This document shows positions 12,789-19,689 of a stretch of DNA of 23,835 nucleotides, piece by piece. The notes beneath the pieces are model-generated. The model did no database searches and was not told where the DNA came from. It saw nothing but the letters and a program-made list of their open reading frames with translations. Positions within the stretch are counted from its first letter, which is position 1. Every line of letters starts with the position of its first letter. The DNA lies in IMG/VR virus record IMGVR_UViG_3300007346_000247, positions 1-23,835 of that record; one strand, given 5' to 3'. The stretch is from a virus. A program made the position numbers and the translations under genes.

Positions 12789-12804
12789 GCGCAAGACATT
12801 GCGC
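12789..12804 (+). repeat. Small hairpin before the glycosyltransferase gene
   Basis: GCGCAA (12789-12794) pairs with TTGCGC (12799-12804), loop GACA, followed by TTTGT and the ATG at 12810. A weak terminator or a hairpin that hides the ribosome site; no Shine-Dalgarno motif is visible. Confidence 0.35.
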
Positions 12805-12809
12805 TTTGT

Positions 12810-14006
12810 ATGGCCAAGATTCTTTACTGCGGAGACGCTGCAGTTCAAACTGGATTCGGACGGGTGGCAGAGAATTTGCTGCCTGAGCTTGCGAAAGAGC
12901 ATGAAGTGGTGGTGCTCGCCGTCAACTGGTGGGGCGACCCGCATGAATTGCCCTATCGGATGTATCCAGCTAATGCAGGAGGAGCCGATCCGTTCGGCTC
13001 CCATCGGATGCAGGAGCTTCTGATTAAGGAGAAGCCCGATCTGGTGTTTGCGGTGAATGATATTTGGATTTTGAATAAGCTGTGGAAGGTGGCTAAGCCC
13101 CTTAAAGAGGCGATTGGCTTCAAGTGGTATGGCTACTTCCCCACTGACAGCTACGGCTTCTTCCCGGAAGTGTTTGAGGATTGCAAGGAGTGGGATGGCA
13201 TGGCCACCTACACGCAGTTCGGATTGGAAGAAGTGCGCAAGGCGGGCTGTGAAATGCCGTGCGATGTTATTCCGCATGGTATTGATCGCTCTACATTCTT
13301 CCCCGTTAAAAAGAATGAAGCACGCAAAGCGATGAGCGTGCCCGAGGATCTATTTATCGTCTTTAATGGCAATCGCAATCAGCCACGCAAGCGCATTGAT
13401 TTGACTATCAAAGCGTTCATTGCATTTGCGCTGGACAAACCTGATGCTCGCTTATGGCTCAATATGGGGTCGAAGGATCAGGGATGGGATTTGATTCCTC
13501 TGTTTAAGCGTATTTCTCGTGACTATGGTTACGACCCTGCGGGCAAGTTGATTCTCACAAGCAAGGACTTTGATGTGATGAATTGCCTGCCAGTTGACAA
13601 GCTCAATCTTGTGTATAACGCTTGCGATGTTGGCGTTAACACTTGCATTGGCGAGGGCTGGGGCCTGGTGAATTTTGAGCATGCCGCCACGCGCACTGCT
13701 CAGATTGTTCCCGACCACACATCGTTGAAGGAGATCTTCGGCGGCATCCCGCGCATTCCCATCGAAAGCTGGGAAGTGGACTGTAACTATGGCTTGGACC
13801 GTGGCATTCCTTCTGTGAATGATCTCGTGGCCATCCTTAATAATTACTACGAGAATCGCGACAATCTTGACAAGGTGGCGCAATGGTGCTACGACGAACT
13901 TCAGGATGAGAAGTATTCGTGGAGCACGATTGGTGCGAGCGTGGTCAAAATTGTTAACAATGTCCTGAAGAAGCCCACATCTGGCAAGGGCTTTGGCAAT
14001 GACTAA
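12810..14006 (+). CDS. GT4-like (GT-B fold) glycosyltransferase
   Basis: 398 residues. The N-terminal domain begins AKILYCGDAAVQTGFGRVAENL, a Rossmann strand and glycine-rich loop; the middle has a VIPHGIDRSTFFP segment typical of GT4 enzymes; the C-terminal domain has FNGNRNQPRKRIDLTIKAF (donor phosphate contact K/R) and GEGWGLVNFEHAATRTAQIV, the E-x7-E-like donor site, followed by PDHTSLKEIFGG. It transfers a sugar from an activated nucleotide donor. Acceptor unknown: capsid or tail protein, DNA base or host surface are all possible. It is followed by a GT2-like enzyme with 8-bp overlap, then a methyltransferase, so the three probably act together. Confidence 0.85.
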   Translation: MAKILYCGDAAVQTGFGRVAENLLPELAKEHEVVVLAVNWWGDPHELPYRMYPANAGGADPFGSHRMQELLIKEKPDLVFAVNDIWILNKLWKVAKPLKEAIGFKWYGYFPTDSYGFFPEVFEDCKEWDGMATYTQFGLEEVRKAGCEMPCDVIPHGIDRSTFFPVKKNEARKAMSVPEDLFIVFNGNRNQPRKRIDLTIKAFIAFALDKPDARLWLNMGSKDQGWDLIPLFKRISRDYGYDPAGKLILTSKDFDVMNCLPVDKLNLVYNACDVGVNTCIGEGWGLVNFEHAATRTAQIVPDHTSLKEIFGGIPRIPIESWEVDCNYGLDRGIPSVNDLVAILNNYYENRDNLDKVAQWCYDELQDEKYSWSTIGASVVKIVNNVLKKPTSGKGFGND

Positions 14007-14685
14007 GCGTCGCGTGAGCGTGGGGATTCCCACGCTTTCTTGTTATGACAAGCTCATCCGTCTGTGTAATCATCTTCTCAATGATGAGCACCCTTGTATA
14101 GAGGCAGAGGTGTTGATTCTTGACAATGGTGGGCGAATGAAGGAGAGCGGTGCTGTTGATGCGCTTGCGGAAAAATGCGATCTTTCCAAATGGAAGATTG
14201 CAGTGCCACCGTATAACCTTGGTGTGGCAAAGTCGTGGAATTATCTCATCAATCAGCTCAATCAATGCATTATTGCGAATGATGATGTGGTGTTCGGATT
14301 GAATGACATCGCGGCCTTTTTAGAGGCCGCTGATGCCAATCCTGGCAGCATTTTGCTGGAGACTAATCATCCCGTTGGTGGGTTTTCCACGTTCTACGTG
14401 AATCGCCCTGAGCGCTGGCTGGGAATGGGAGGCTTTGATGAGCTATTTGCACCTGCTTACTTTGAAGACAATGATTGTCGTTGGCGTCTGCTGGTGGAAG
14501 ATAATCCCGCGATCAAAGTGAATCTTCCTTCATGGAAGCATGACAACAGCAGCACATTGCATAGCGGTGATGATCGTTACAAGCGAATGCATTGGTGCTG
14601 TTTTGAACGCAATAAGGCCTACTACCAAACGAAATGGGGAGGCCTCCCTGGCAAGGAACAATTCACTTCTCCATTCGGTAAATAG
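13999..14685 (+). CDS. GT2-like (GT-A fold) glycosyltransferase
   Basis: 228 residues from ATG 13999, with AAGGG eight bases upstream; an in-frame TTG at 13993 is less likely. Features: RVSVGIPTLSCYDKL start strand, EVLILDNGG (donor loop), NLGVAKSWNYLI (the NxGxxxAxN-like segment of GT2), IIANDDVVF (the DxD-like metal site) and GGFDELFAPAYFEDNDCRWRL, which matches the GGFDE...EDxD(x)xR acceptor/base region of the family. It probably extends or starts the same glycan as the GT4 enzyme encoded just before it (8-bp overlap). The last gene of the trio, a methyltransferase, follows after two bases. Confidence 0.85.
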   Translation: MTKRRVSVGIPTLSCYDKLIRLCNHLLNDEHPCIEAEVLILDNGGRMKESGAVDALAEKCDLSKWKIAVPPYNLGVAKSWNYLINQLNQCIIANDDVVFGLNDIAAFLEAADANPGSILLETNHPVGGFSTFYVNRPERWLGMGGFDELFAPAYFEDNDCRWRLLVEDNPAIKVNLPSWKHDNSSTLHSGDDRYKRMHWCCFERNKAYYQTKWGGLPGKEQFTSPFGK

Positions 14686-14687
14686 CA

Positions 14688-15230
14688 ATGGCGCATTTTG
14701 AACAGCAAGAGTTCGTACAGAGTGTGAAAAACGAATTTCCGTCGTTTTTCCATGGAGGGCGAATCATTGAGATGGGGAGCCTTGATATCAATGGAAGTGT
14801 GAGGCGTTTCTTTGAAGAGCCGAAGGAGTACGTGGGTGTTGACGTGGGGCCTGGGCGAGGCGTTGATGTGGTGTGTGAGGGCCAGAATTATGACGGCGCC
14901 ACTGGCAGCTTTGATGTGGCCATCTCTGCTGAGTGCTTTGAACACAATCCCCATTGGGAAGCCACATTCGCAAACATGCACCGTTTGGTGAGAGATGAGG
15001 GCTTATTGGTGATGACCTGCGCCACCGTTGGGCGCCCAGAGCATGGCACAACAAGAAGCGACAGGGGCAGCAGTCCGCTAACAGTTGGTAAGGGCTGGGA
15101 CTATTACAAGAATTTGATTGAGGAAGATTTCTACGACGCTTTTCCCATTGCCTGCATGTTTTCGGAACATTGTTTTAAGGTGAATACAAGTAGTCACGAT
15201 TTGTACTTCTGGGGGCTTGTAAGTAAATGA
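14688..15230 (+). CDS. SAM-dependent methyltransferase (class I, type 11-like)
   Basis: 180 residues. SAM-binding features: IIEMGSLDING (motif I, a variant of ExGxGxG), KEYVGVDVGPGRGVDVV (acidic end of strand 2), GSFDVAISAECFEHN (motif IV with the FEH of small-molecule methyltransferases) and LVRDEGLLVMTCAT. It lacks the DPPY or PC catalytic motifs of DNA methyltransferases, so a sugar or small molecule is more likely than DNA. With the two glycosyltransferases it could cap or modify a glycan. The stop overlaps the next start in ATGA. Confidence 0.85.
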   Translation: MAHFEQQEFVQSVKNEFPSFFHGGRIIEMGSLDINGSVRRFFEEPKEYVGVDVGPGRGVDVVCEGQNYDGATGSFDVAISAECFEHNPHWEATFANMHRLVRDEGLLVMTCATVGRPEHGTTRSDRGSSPLTVGKGWDYYKNLIEEDFYDAFPIACMFSEHCFKVNTSSHDLYFWGLVSK

Positions 15231-15532
15231 CATCGAAGCAGAAGCAATCGAAGGTGCGCAAGGTGATGCGCGAATTCAAAGCGGGCACCTTGAAGGGCGG
15301 TGACGGCAAGCCCGTGAAGAGCCGCCAGCAAGCCATTGCCATTGCAATGAGCGAAGCTGGCATGGAGAAGAAAGATAAGAGCGACGCTTATTGGGATGCC
15401 TACATCGACACGATGTGCGGCTCAATGAGCAAGGAAGGAATGGAGGATGAGGAAGAGATGGATGGCAATCCTGCTGAGGCTCGTTGCAAGGGCTATCTGT
15501 CAAGCCTGCGCAAGCGCAGAAAAAAGGGCTAA
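15227..15532 (+). CDS. DUF6496-type protein, zero-frame product
   Basis: 101 residues, starting in an ATGA overlap with the methyltransferase gene. The first 45 residues (VRKVMREFKAGTLKGGDG, then KSRQQAIAIAMSEAG) match DUF6496, a short basic domain of unknown function seen in phages and bacteria. Then comes an acidic stretch (MEDEEEMDG) and a basic C-terminus ending LRKRRKKG. The stop at 15530-15532 lies right after the slippery heptamer at 15520-15526. Ribosomes that slip there continue into the 15526-15876 frame to make a 216-residue fusion, so this may be the shorter of two products. In many phages comparable domains sit in one continuous head-associated protein. Confidence 0.75.
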   Translation: MTSKQKQSKVRKVMREFKAGTLKGGDGKPVKSRQQAIAIAMSEAGMEKKDKSDAYWDAYIDTMCGSMSKEGMEDEEEMDGNPAEARCKGYLSSLRKRRKKG

Positions 15533-15558
15533 GGGGCGACGCTGAAGGCTTCGCCCCT
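15520..15558 (+). promoter_or_regulatory. Programmed -1 frameshift signal
   Basis: The zero-frame codons AGA-AAA-AAG-GGC-TAA contain the heptamer A-AAA-AAG (15520-15526), the same as in E. coli dnaX. Five bases later a perfect 8-bp stem AGGGGCGA (15532-15539) with TCGCCCCT (15551-15558) closes an 11-nt loop. A small hairpin CTGCG/CGCAG (15506-15519 region) lies just upstream. The -1 frame is open through the site and continues 116 codons. All elements of a bacterial -1 frameshift are present except a clear upstream Shine-Dalgarno-like sequence. Confidence 0.8.
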
Positions 15559-15876
15559 CCTGCAAGCGTGAGAAGTGCTGCGCGGCGCGGCCTTGAGCTG
15601 CGCCGAAAGCACGGCAAAGGAGGGTTGACTACTAAAGAAGCTGGAAAGCAAGGCATTGGAAGCGGCGTGGCACGAGCCACGTCGCTAGCTAACGGGGACA
15701 AGGTTAGTGCGGAGACAATTCGTCGCATGGTTGCATTTTTCTCACGACACGAGAAAAATAAAAGTGGCGGAGAAGATGACGCCGGCTACATTGCTTGGCT
15801 TCTATGGGGTGGCGACGCTGGTAAGTCTTGGGCAAATCGAACACTTAAGATGCTGGAAAAGCGTCAACAAAAATGA
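15526..15876 (+). CDS. Frameshift extension with GYIAWLLWGGDAG-type phage domain
   Basis: This frame has no convincing start codon of its own: the first candidate is a TTG at 15484 inside the upstream gene, and the GTG at 15568 would cut into the conserved-looking beginning FAPPASVRSAARRGLELRRK. It is best read as the C-terminal 116 residues of a -1 frameshift fusion with the DUF6496 gene. The sequence has the order VRSAARRGLELRRKHGKGG, GSGVARATSLANG, SAETIRRMVAFFSRH and AGYIAWLLWGGDAGKSWANR, a pattern I recall from phage proteins of unknown function, often in head modules. The stop overlaps the next start in ATGA. Confidence 0.72.
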   Translation, partial: GLRGDAEGFAPPASVRSAARRGLELRRKHGKGGLTTKEAGKQGIGSGVARATSLANGDKVSAETIRRMVAFFSRHEKNKSGGEDDAGYIAWLLWGGDAGKSWANRTLKMLEKRQQK

Positions 15877-16190
15877 TGGAAGGCCTCAGAATGGTGCGTG
15901 AGGAAGAAGACGGCATCAGTGTGATGCAGGCCTTGCAGATTTTGTCTCGCAATGCCCACCGCAGTACCTCTCGATGGGAACTTGTCGAGAAGCAAGTTTT
16001 CAAGAATGGGCGTCTAGAGGAAACGCATGAATATGTGGTGAGCGTTTACGACGTTCCCGATTCGGAGTTTGAACCTGCCAAGTTTTTAGTGTTTGAAGCA
16101 GTGGCGATGGCCAAGGCTTACATCATGGATGGTATTGAGGAGCAGCTTGCTTCTATTCGTGATGAACACGAAGATGACGATGATGATTGA
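15873..16190 (+). CDS. Small acidic hypothetical protein (105 aa)
   Basis: The start overlaps the preceding stop in ATGA. 105 residues with a QALQILSRNAHRSTSRWELVEKQVFKNG segment, then EYVVSVYDVPDSEFEPAKFLVFEAVAMAKAY and a C-terminal Asp/Glu run ending DDDDD. A mixed alpha/beta fold seems likely, with the acidic tail added. No family is recognised. It is the last gene of the coupled head block before the oppositely oriented repressor gene, whose stop lies at the very next base. Position suggests a minor head or accessory protein. Confidence 0.6.
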   Translation: MMEGLRMVREEEDGISVMQALQILSRNAHRSTSRWELVEKQVFKNGRLEETHEYVVSVYDVPDSEFEPAKFLVFEAVAMAKAYIMDGIEEQLASIRDEHEDDDDD

Positions 16191-16481
16191 TTAGTCCTTC
16201 GTCGCATGAACGACGAAGGACGGATAGCCCATCAACCAGAGCACACTGAGCTGAAAAACTCCGCTCATTACTTTAATTTGCGCAACATCAGGGGCAAGGA
16301 TGCCGCTTTCAATGCGGGAGATGGTGGCCTGATCGCAGAATAGAAGCTCTGCCAGGGCTCGCTGTGAAAGACCGCAACTTTGGCGGGCGTCTTTAACTCG
16401 CGAGCCTATGAGAGCCTTTGCTTCGCTGTACGAGGAGCGAGGGCTTTTAACTTTACGCCCGACCAGATCTTTCTGCGTCAT
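16191..16481 (-). CDS. XRE-family helix-turn-helix regulator
   Basis: 96 residues from ATG at 16481 (the open frame extends further upstream but the region 16482-16541 looks regulatory). Residues 25-85 are a standard XRE/Cro-C1 domain: IGSRVKDARQSCGLSQRALAELL, then FCDQATISRIESGILAPD, with recognition helix around QATISRIES, and the ending FQLSVLWLMGY. The N-terminal 20 residues are basic. It should bind a palindromic operator, probably one of those in the adjoining 60-bp gap, and repress itself and perhaps the protease-scaffold operon. It is unusual to find such a gene on the opposite strand inside the head module. It could equally be a moron expressed on its own. Confidence 0.85.
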   Translation of the reverse strand: MTQKDLVGRKVKSPRSSYSEAKALIGSRVKDARQSCGLSQRALAELLFCDQATISRIESGILAPDVAQIKVMSGVFQLSVLWLMGYPSFVVHATKD

Positions 16482-16541
16482 TCTATGCAGAATAGCATAA
16501 TGTATAGTAGAATAGGCAAATAAAGCTTCTACAGTGTATGT
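16480..16541. promoter_or_regulatory. Divergent operator/promoter region at the XRE gene
   Basis: An AT-rich gap between the XRE start and the protease gene start. It contains overlapping inverted repeats: TATGC/GCATA (16484-16488/16495-16499), ATTCT/AGAAT (16480-16484/16489-16493) and GTAGAA/TTCTAC (16507-16512/16527-16532). TATAGT (16503-16508) and TAGAAT (16508-16513) are plausible plus-strand -10 elements. Confidence 0.5.
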
Positions 16542-17738
16542 ATGAGCACCACATCTTGCCGGTACGACGTTTCTCCTATTGAGAAATACGAAGTAACACC
16601 GGAGGGTTACCTTCGTGTGTGGGCTTCTATTGCTCGTACTGGTATTCAGCATTACACCGATGCTGACGGTTCTATCAGGAAGGAATTCCGTCCTGAAACC
16701 GAAGTGGCGTCTCCTGAAAGCCTTGCCTCATTTGCGGGGAAGGCCATCACTATGGAACATCCTCCTGTCCTTCTGGACAGTGAGAACACCAAGGATTACC
16801 AAATCGGTTTTACCGGCTCGGAAATTGTTTATGACAATGGCTTTGTAAAAGCCGTCATGACAGTGACTGATCGCGAAACTATTGACAAGGTAATGCGCGG
16901 CGATGTTCGTGAAGTGAGCGCCGGCTATAGGGTCAATTATGATCCGACGCCTGGCGTTACCGATAGTGGCGAGCATTACGACGGTATCCAAAAGGAGATC
17001 AGTGGTAATCACGTTGCTATCGTTCGTCGGGGCCGAGCCGGCCCGCAGGTGAGGTTGCATTTGGATCGCCAAGATGCTGCCGATCCCTCCCTACTTTCCA
17101 CTGAGGAAAATCAAACTATGTCCGCCAAAGTCGTTTTCGACGGCGCCGAGTTTGAGGTGAGCGAGAGCGTTGCTCTGGCGATCACCAAAGAACGCGATGA
17201 CGCCAAGATGTCCTACGAGGACATGAAAAAGAAGTACGACGAGCTGCAGGCTGCTGCTGATTCCATGAAGGCCGAAATGGACGCCATGGAAGAAGAAATG
17301 AAGGGCAAAATGGACGGGGCCGAAGGTCGCGCCGATGCCCTGGCCGAGCAAGTCGATTCTCTGAAGGCTGAGCTGGAAGAAGCCAAGCAAATCAACGTGG
17401 ATTCCATTGTTGAAGAGCGCCTGGCCCTTGTTTCCAAGGCTAAGCCCGTACTGGATGCCGCTTATGAATTTAGCGGCAAGAGCGACCGTGAAGTGATGGT
17501 TGACGCCATCAAGGCAGTTCGCGGCGACTCTGTTGCTCTGGACGAGCGTTCCGACGATTACGTCCTGGCAATGTTCGACACCATCTCTGAAGATGCTGCC
17601 AATCGCGCTGATTCCACCGAGGATCTGCGTAAGGCGGTGGCTTCCATCGCCACTCCTGCGTCTGCTCCCTCCTCGTATATCGAGAAGCTGCAGAATGCCT
17701 GGAAATCTCCCCTGTCTGTCTCCAAGGAGGCTAAGTAA
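16542..17738 (+). CDS. DUF2213-type prohead protease fused to scaffold
   Basis: 398 residues. Residues 1-175 are a DUF2213 domain, related to prohead proteases: KAITMEHPP (H73), DVREVSAGYR (S126) and GNHVAIVRRGRAG (H157) supply the His and Ser positions of the active site. Residues about 215-285 are a long charged coiled coil (YEDMKKKYDELQAAADSM and on), followed by a more compact helical end; this is the scaffold part. During assembly the protease would cut the scaffold and perhaps the capsid protein. An in-frame ATG at 17118 with GAGGA ten bases upstream could start the scaffold alone, as lambda Nu3 does within C. Next in line are the cement and capsid genes. Confidence 0.82.
   Translation: MSTTSCRYDVSPIEKYEVTPEGYLRVWASIARTGIQHYTDADGSIRKEFRPETEVASPESLASFAGKAITMEHPPVLLDSENTKDYQIGFTGSEIVYDNGFVKAVMTVTDRETIDKVMRGDVREVSAGYRVNYDPTPGVTDSGEHYDGIQKEISGNHVAIVRRGRAGPQVRLHLDRQDAADPSLLSTEENQTMSAKVVFDGAEFEVSESVALAITKERDDAKMSYEDMKKKYDELQAAADSMKAEMDAMEEEMKGKMDGAEGRADALAEQVDSLKAELEEAKQINVDSIVEERLALVSKAKPVLDAAYEFSGKSDREVMVDAIKAVRGDSVALDERSDDYVLAMFDTISEDAANRADSTEDLRKAVASIATPASAPSSYIEKLQNAWKSPLSVSKEAK
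17118..17738 (+). CDS. Possible internally started scaffold protein
   Basis: ATG 17118 in the protease-scaffold frame is preceded by GAGGA (17103-17107). It would encode 206 residues covering only the coiled-coil scaffold, beginning MSAKVVFDGAEFEVSE. The predicted start lies exactly at the boundary between the protease domain and the scaffold. This mirrors lambda Nu3 within C. It is an inference from the ribosome site and domain boundary. Confidence 0.4.
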   Translation: MSAKVVFDGAEFEVSESVALAITKERDDAKMSYEDMKKKYDELQAAADSMKAEMDAMEEEMKGKMDGAEGRADALAEQVDSLKAELEEAKQINVDSIVEERLALVSKAKPVLDAAYEFSGKSDREVMVDAIKAVRGDSVALDERSDDYVLAMFDTISEDAANRADSTEDLRKAVASIATPASAPSSYIEKLQNAWKSPLSVSKEAK

Positions 17739-17741
17739 TCC

Positions 17742-18311
17742 ATGGCCGTAACTTTTTCGACCAGCGCAGGTGCTGCCGGTGGCGTTCAATCCAGCTATGA
17801 GCTGGAGCTGACTGCTGCTCTGGAAGGCCAATTCGCTGACATTGCCGACAACAACGTCGCCACTTTCGTGAACGAAACTGGCGCCGCCATCGCTTACGGA
17901 AACCTTCTGGTGGTTAACACTGCTGGCACCGTGGGCAACTCCGCCAAGACTGTGGCCGCCACTGGCGACACTGTCGTGGGCGTGAACGCTCTCACCTACG
18001 TGGACGAGAAGGTGCTTGACGCCAACTCCCGTCCTGGTGTTGCTGATGAGCAAGCTGTCAATGCAATCAACAAGGGCGTGGTTGCCGTCTACGTGACCGG
18101 CGCTGTTGATCTCACCTCCCCCGTGCGCGTGTACTACGCCACTCACACTGGCACCACTGCTGGTGCTCACCCCGGTCGCTTCTCTCACGCTTACGTGAGC
18201 GGCAAGACCCGTCGCCTGACTGGCGCCCGCTGGGTGTCCAAGACCACTGGCGCTGGTGTTGCTCTGCTGGAGCTGAACGGCCCCGATTTCACCCTTGCCG
18301 CCGATTCCTGA
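17742..18311 (+). CDS. Structural cement (Gp24-like) capsid decoration protein
   Basis: 189 residues, with AAGGAGG eleven bases before the ATG. Alternating small residues and beta-rich sequence: LEGQFADIADNNVATFVN, NETGAAIAYGNLLVV and VVGVNALTYVDEKV. This matches the pattern of phage structural cement proteins (Gp24-like: G..AD......S..N E.G.aI.fG..V), which sit on the outside or junctions of the shell and stabilise it. Placement between scaffold and capsid genes fits. Codon use is strongly biased to C-ending codons, as in the capsid gene, which fits high expression. Confidence 0.72.
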   Translation: MAVTFSTSAGAAGGVQSSYELELTAALEGQFADIADNNVATFVNETGAAIAYGNLLVVNTAGTVGNSAKTVAATGDTVVGVNALTYVDEKVLDANSRPGVADEQAVNAINKGVVAVYVTGAVDLTSPVRVYYATHTGTTAGAHPGRFSHAYVSGKTRRLTGARWVSKTTGAGVALLELNGPDFTLAADS

Positions 18312-18323
18312 TAGGAGTACACA

Positions 18324-19238
18324 ATGAGCGAATTTCGTATGGATGAAGCGGGCCTGTTCCTTGAGCGTCAGCTTGAGTACATCCGCCCGCAAGTGTTTGA
18401 AGTCGAGTATGCCGACATCAAATACCCCACAATTCTGCCTGTAACCAGCGAAGCTGGTCCTGGCGCCCAGACCTTCACCTATCGCATCATGGATGCGACT
18501 GGTGACTTCAAGCTCATCTCTGACGCTGCAGATGATCTGCCGCGTGCTGATGTGAGCCAGGTCGAGAAGAGCATCAACATCCGCTCCTTCGGTGGCTCCT
18601 TCGGCTACACCGTGCAGGAACTGCGTGCAGCTCAAATGGCCAATCTGGCCCTGGAGCAGCGCCGTGCCGCCGCTGTGCGTCGCGCTTACGAAGAGAAAGT
18701 GGAGAGCGTTGCTCTGTTCGGTGAGGCCTCTGTTGGCCTGGCTGGCTTCTTTAACAACTCCACTGTGGACGTTGTGTCTGCTGACAAGTGGTTCACTGGC
18801 GCTACCGCCACTGGCACCACTGCTCAGGACATGCTGGAACTGATGAACCAGGGCGTTACCGCCATCATCAATGGCTCCAACATGAAGGAGCAGCCCGACA
18901 CCATTCTGATGGCTTGGGAAGATTACAACGTGGTTTCGACCACTCGTAACTCTGACTCTTCGGATGTGACTGTGCTGGAGTACTTCCTGCGCACCAACCC
19001 CTTCATCCGCAACGTCGAGCCCATCAACCAGCTCGATGCTGACAAGAGCAGCCTCAGCAAGAACCGGATGGTCATCTACAAGCGTGATCCCGGCAAAGTG
19101 CAACTGCACATTCCTCAGCCTCTTGAACTGTTCCCCCCTCAGCAGCGCGGTCTGGAATTCATTGTTCCGGCTCATGCTCGCGTGGGTGGCGTCGCTCTGT
19201 ACTATCCCAAGAGCGTCATCTACGTTCAGGCTCCCTGA
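18324..19238 (+). CDS. Major capsid protein, DUF2184 type
   Basis: 304 residues with a strong AGGAG six bases upstream of ATG 18324. The N-terminal arm (FRMDEAGLFLERQLEYIRP, then FEVEYADIKYPTILPVTSE) and the downstream TFTYRIMDATGDFKL, FGGSFGYTVQELRAAQM and PFIRNVEPINQLD segments are characteristic of the DUF2184 HK97-fold capsid family. The C-terminal part ends with HARVGGVALYYPKSVIYV, the closing strand pattern of that family. It builds the icosahedral shell. It has the expected length and no separate delta domain. The gene has no strong terminator; a 64-bp gap leads to the next gene. Confidence 0.9.
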   Translation: MSEFRMDEAGLFLERQLEYIRPQVFEVEYADIKYPTILPVTSEAGPGAQTFTYRIMDATGDFKLISDAADDLPRADVSQVEKSINIRSFGGSFGYTVQELRAAQMANLALEQRRAAAVRRAYEEKVESVALFGEASVGLAGFFNNSTVDVVSADKWFTGATATGTTAQDMLELMNQGVTAIINGSNMKEQPDTILMAWEDYNVVSTTRNSDSSDVTVLEYFLRTNPFIRNVEPINQLDADKSSLSKNRMVIYKRDPGKVQLHIPQPLELFPPQQRGLEFIVPAHARVGGVALYYPKSVIYVQAP

Positions 19239-19302
19239 GAAAGCCCTTAGGTAGTTTGTCAAGAATGGGCGGTTAAGCTTATCAAGTTTGTTAATTCAAC
19301 AA

Positions 19303-19689
19303 ATGTTGATTGCTTACCGCCCTGAACTTGAAAACCCGCCGCGAGAGGCCAGTTTCGGAGTGATTACTAAGCGAGGCATGATTAGCCTTGCGCCCGGTCT
19401 TAATCAGGAAATTCCTGATGAGCAATGGGAAGAAGCAAAACTGAACCCTACGGTGCAGGGACTTCTTCGCATTGGGGCTATTGAGGAGATGAAGGAGCGA
19501 GTGGAAGTGGAAACTATTCCCAAGTCCGCCGAAAACCTTTCTCAGCTTCCGCTTAGTCAGGCTATCCAGGCCATTGAACTTCTCCACGACGAGGACAAAC
19601 TCGGAGATTGGAAGAAGATTGAAGGTCGCGTGAGGGTCCGCAATGCGATTAACCGTCGTCTTGAAGCCATTCGCACAGGAAAAGCATGA
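19303..19689 (+). CDS. Hypothetical protein after the capsid gene
   Basis: 128 residues from ATG 19303; an in-frame TTG at 19288 is possible but less likely. The start (MLIAYRPELENPPREASFG) and the following ITKRGMISLAPGLNQEIPDEQWEE look like a short beta-rich module, as in small proteins between capsid and connector genes. The C-terminal half is helical and charged and ends RRLEAIRTGKA. No firm family. The stop overlaps the DUF4054 gene in ATGA. By position it is a head or head-tail joining accessory. Confidence 0.6.
   Translation: MLIAYRPELENPPREASFGVITKRGMISLAPGLNQEIPDEQWEEAKLNPTVQGLLRIGAIEEMKERVEVETIPKSAENLSQLPLSQAIQAIELLHDEDKLGDWKKIEGRVRVRNAINRRLEAIRTGKA

Noticed and set aside
13986-14398. 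TTTTCCACG within the GT2 gene as a further DnaA box
   Set aside because: It has one mismatch to the box, lies inside a coding region and stands alone, so it is most likely chance.
17091-19262. 723-codon open frame on the minus strand
   Set aside because: It lies wholly opposite the protease-scaffold, cement and capsid genes, whose families and ribosome sites are clear. The strong codon bias of those genes leaves the antisense frame open; its composition (His, Gly, Ser, Val rich) matches no family.
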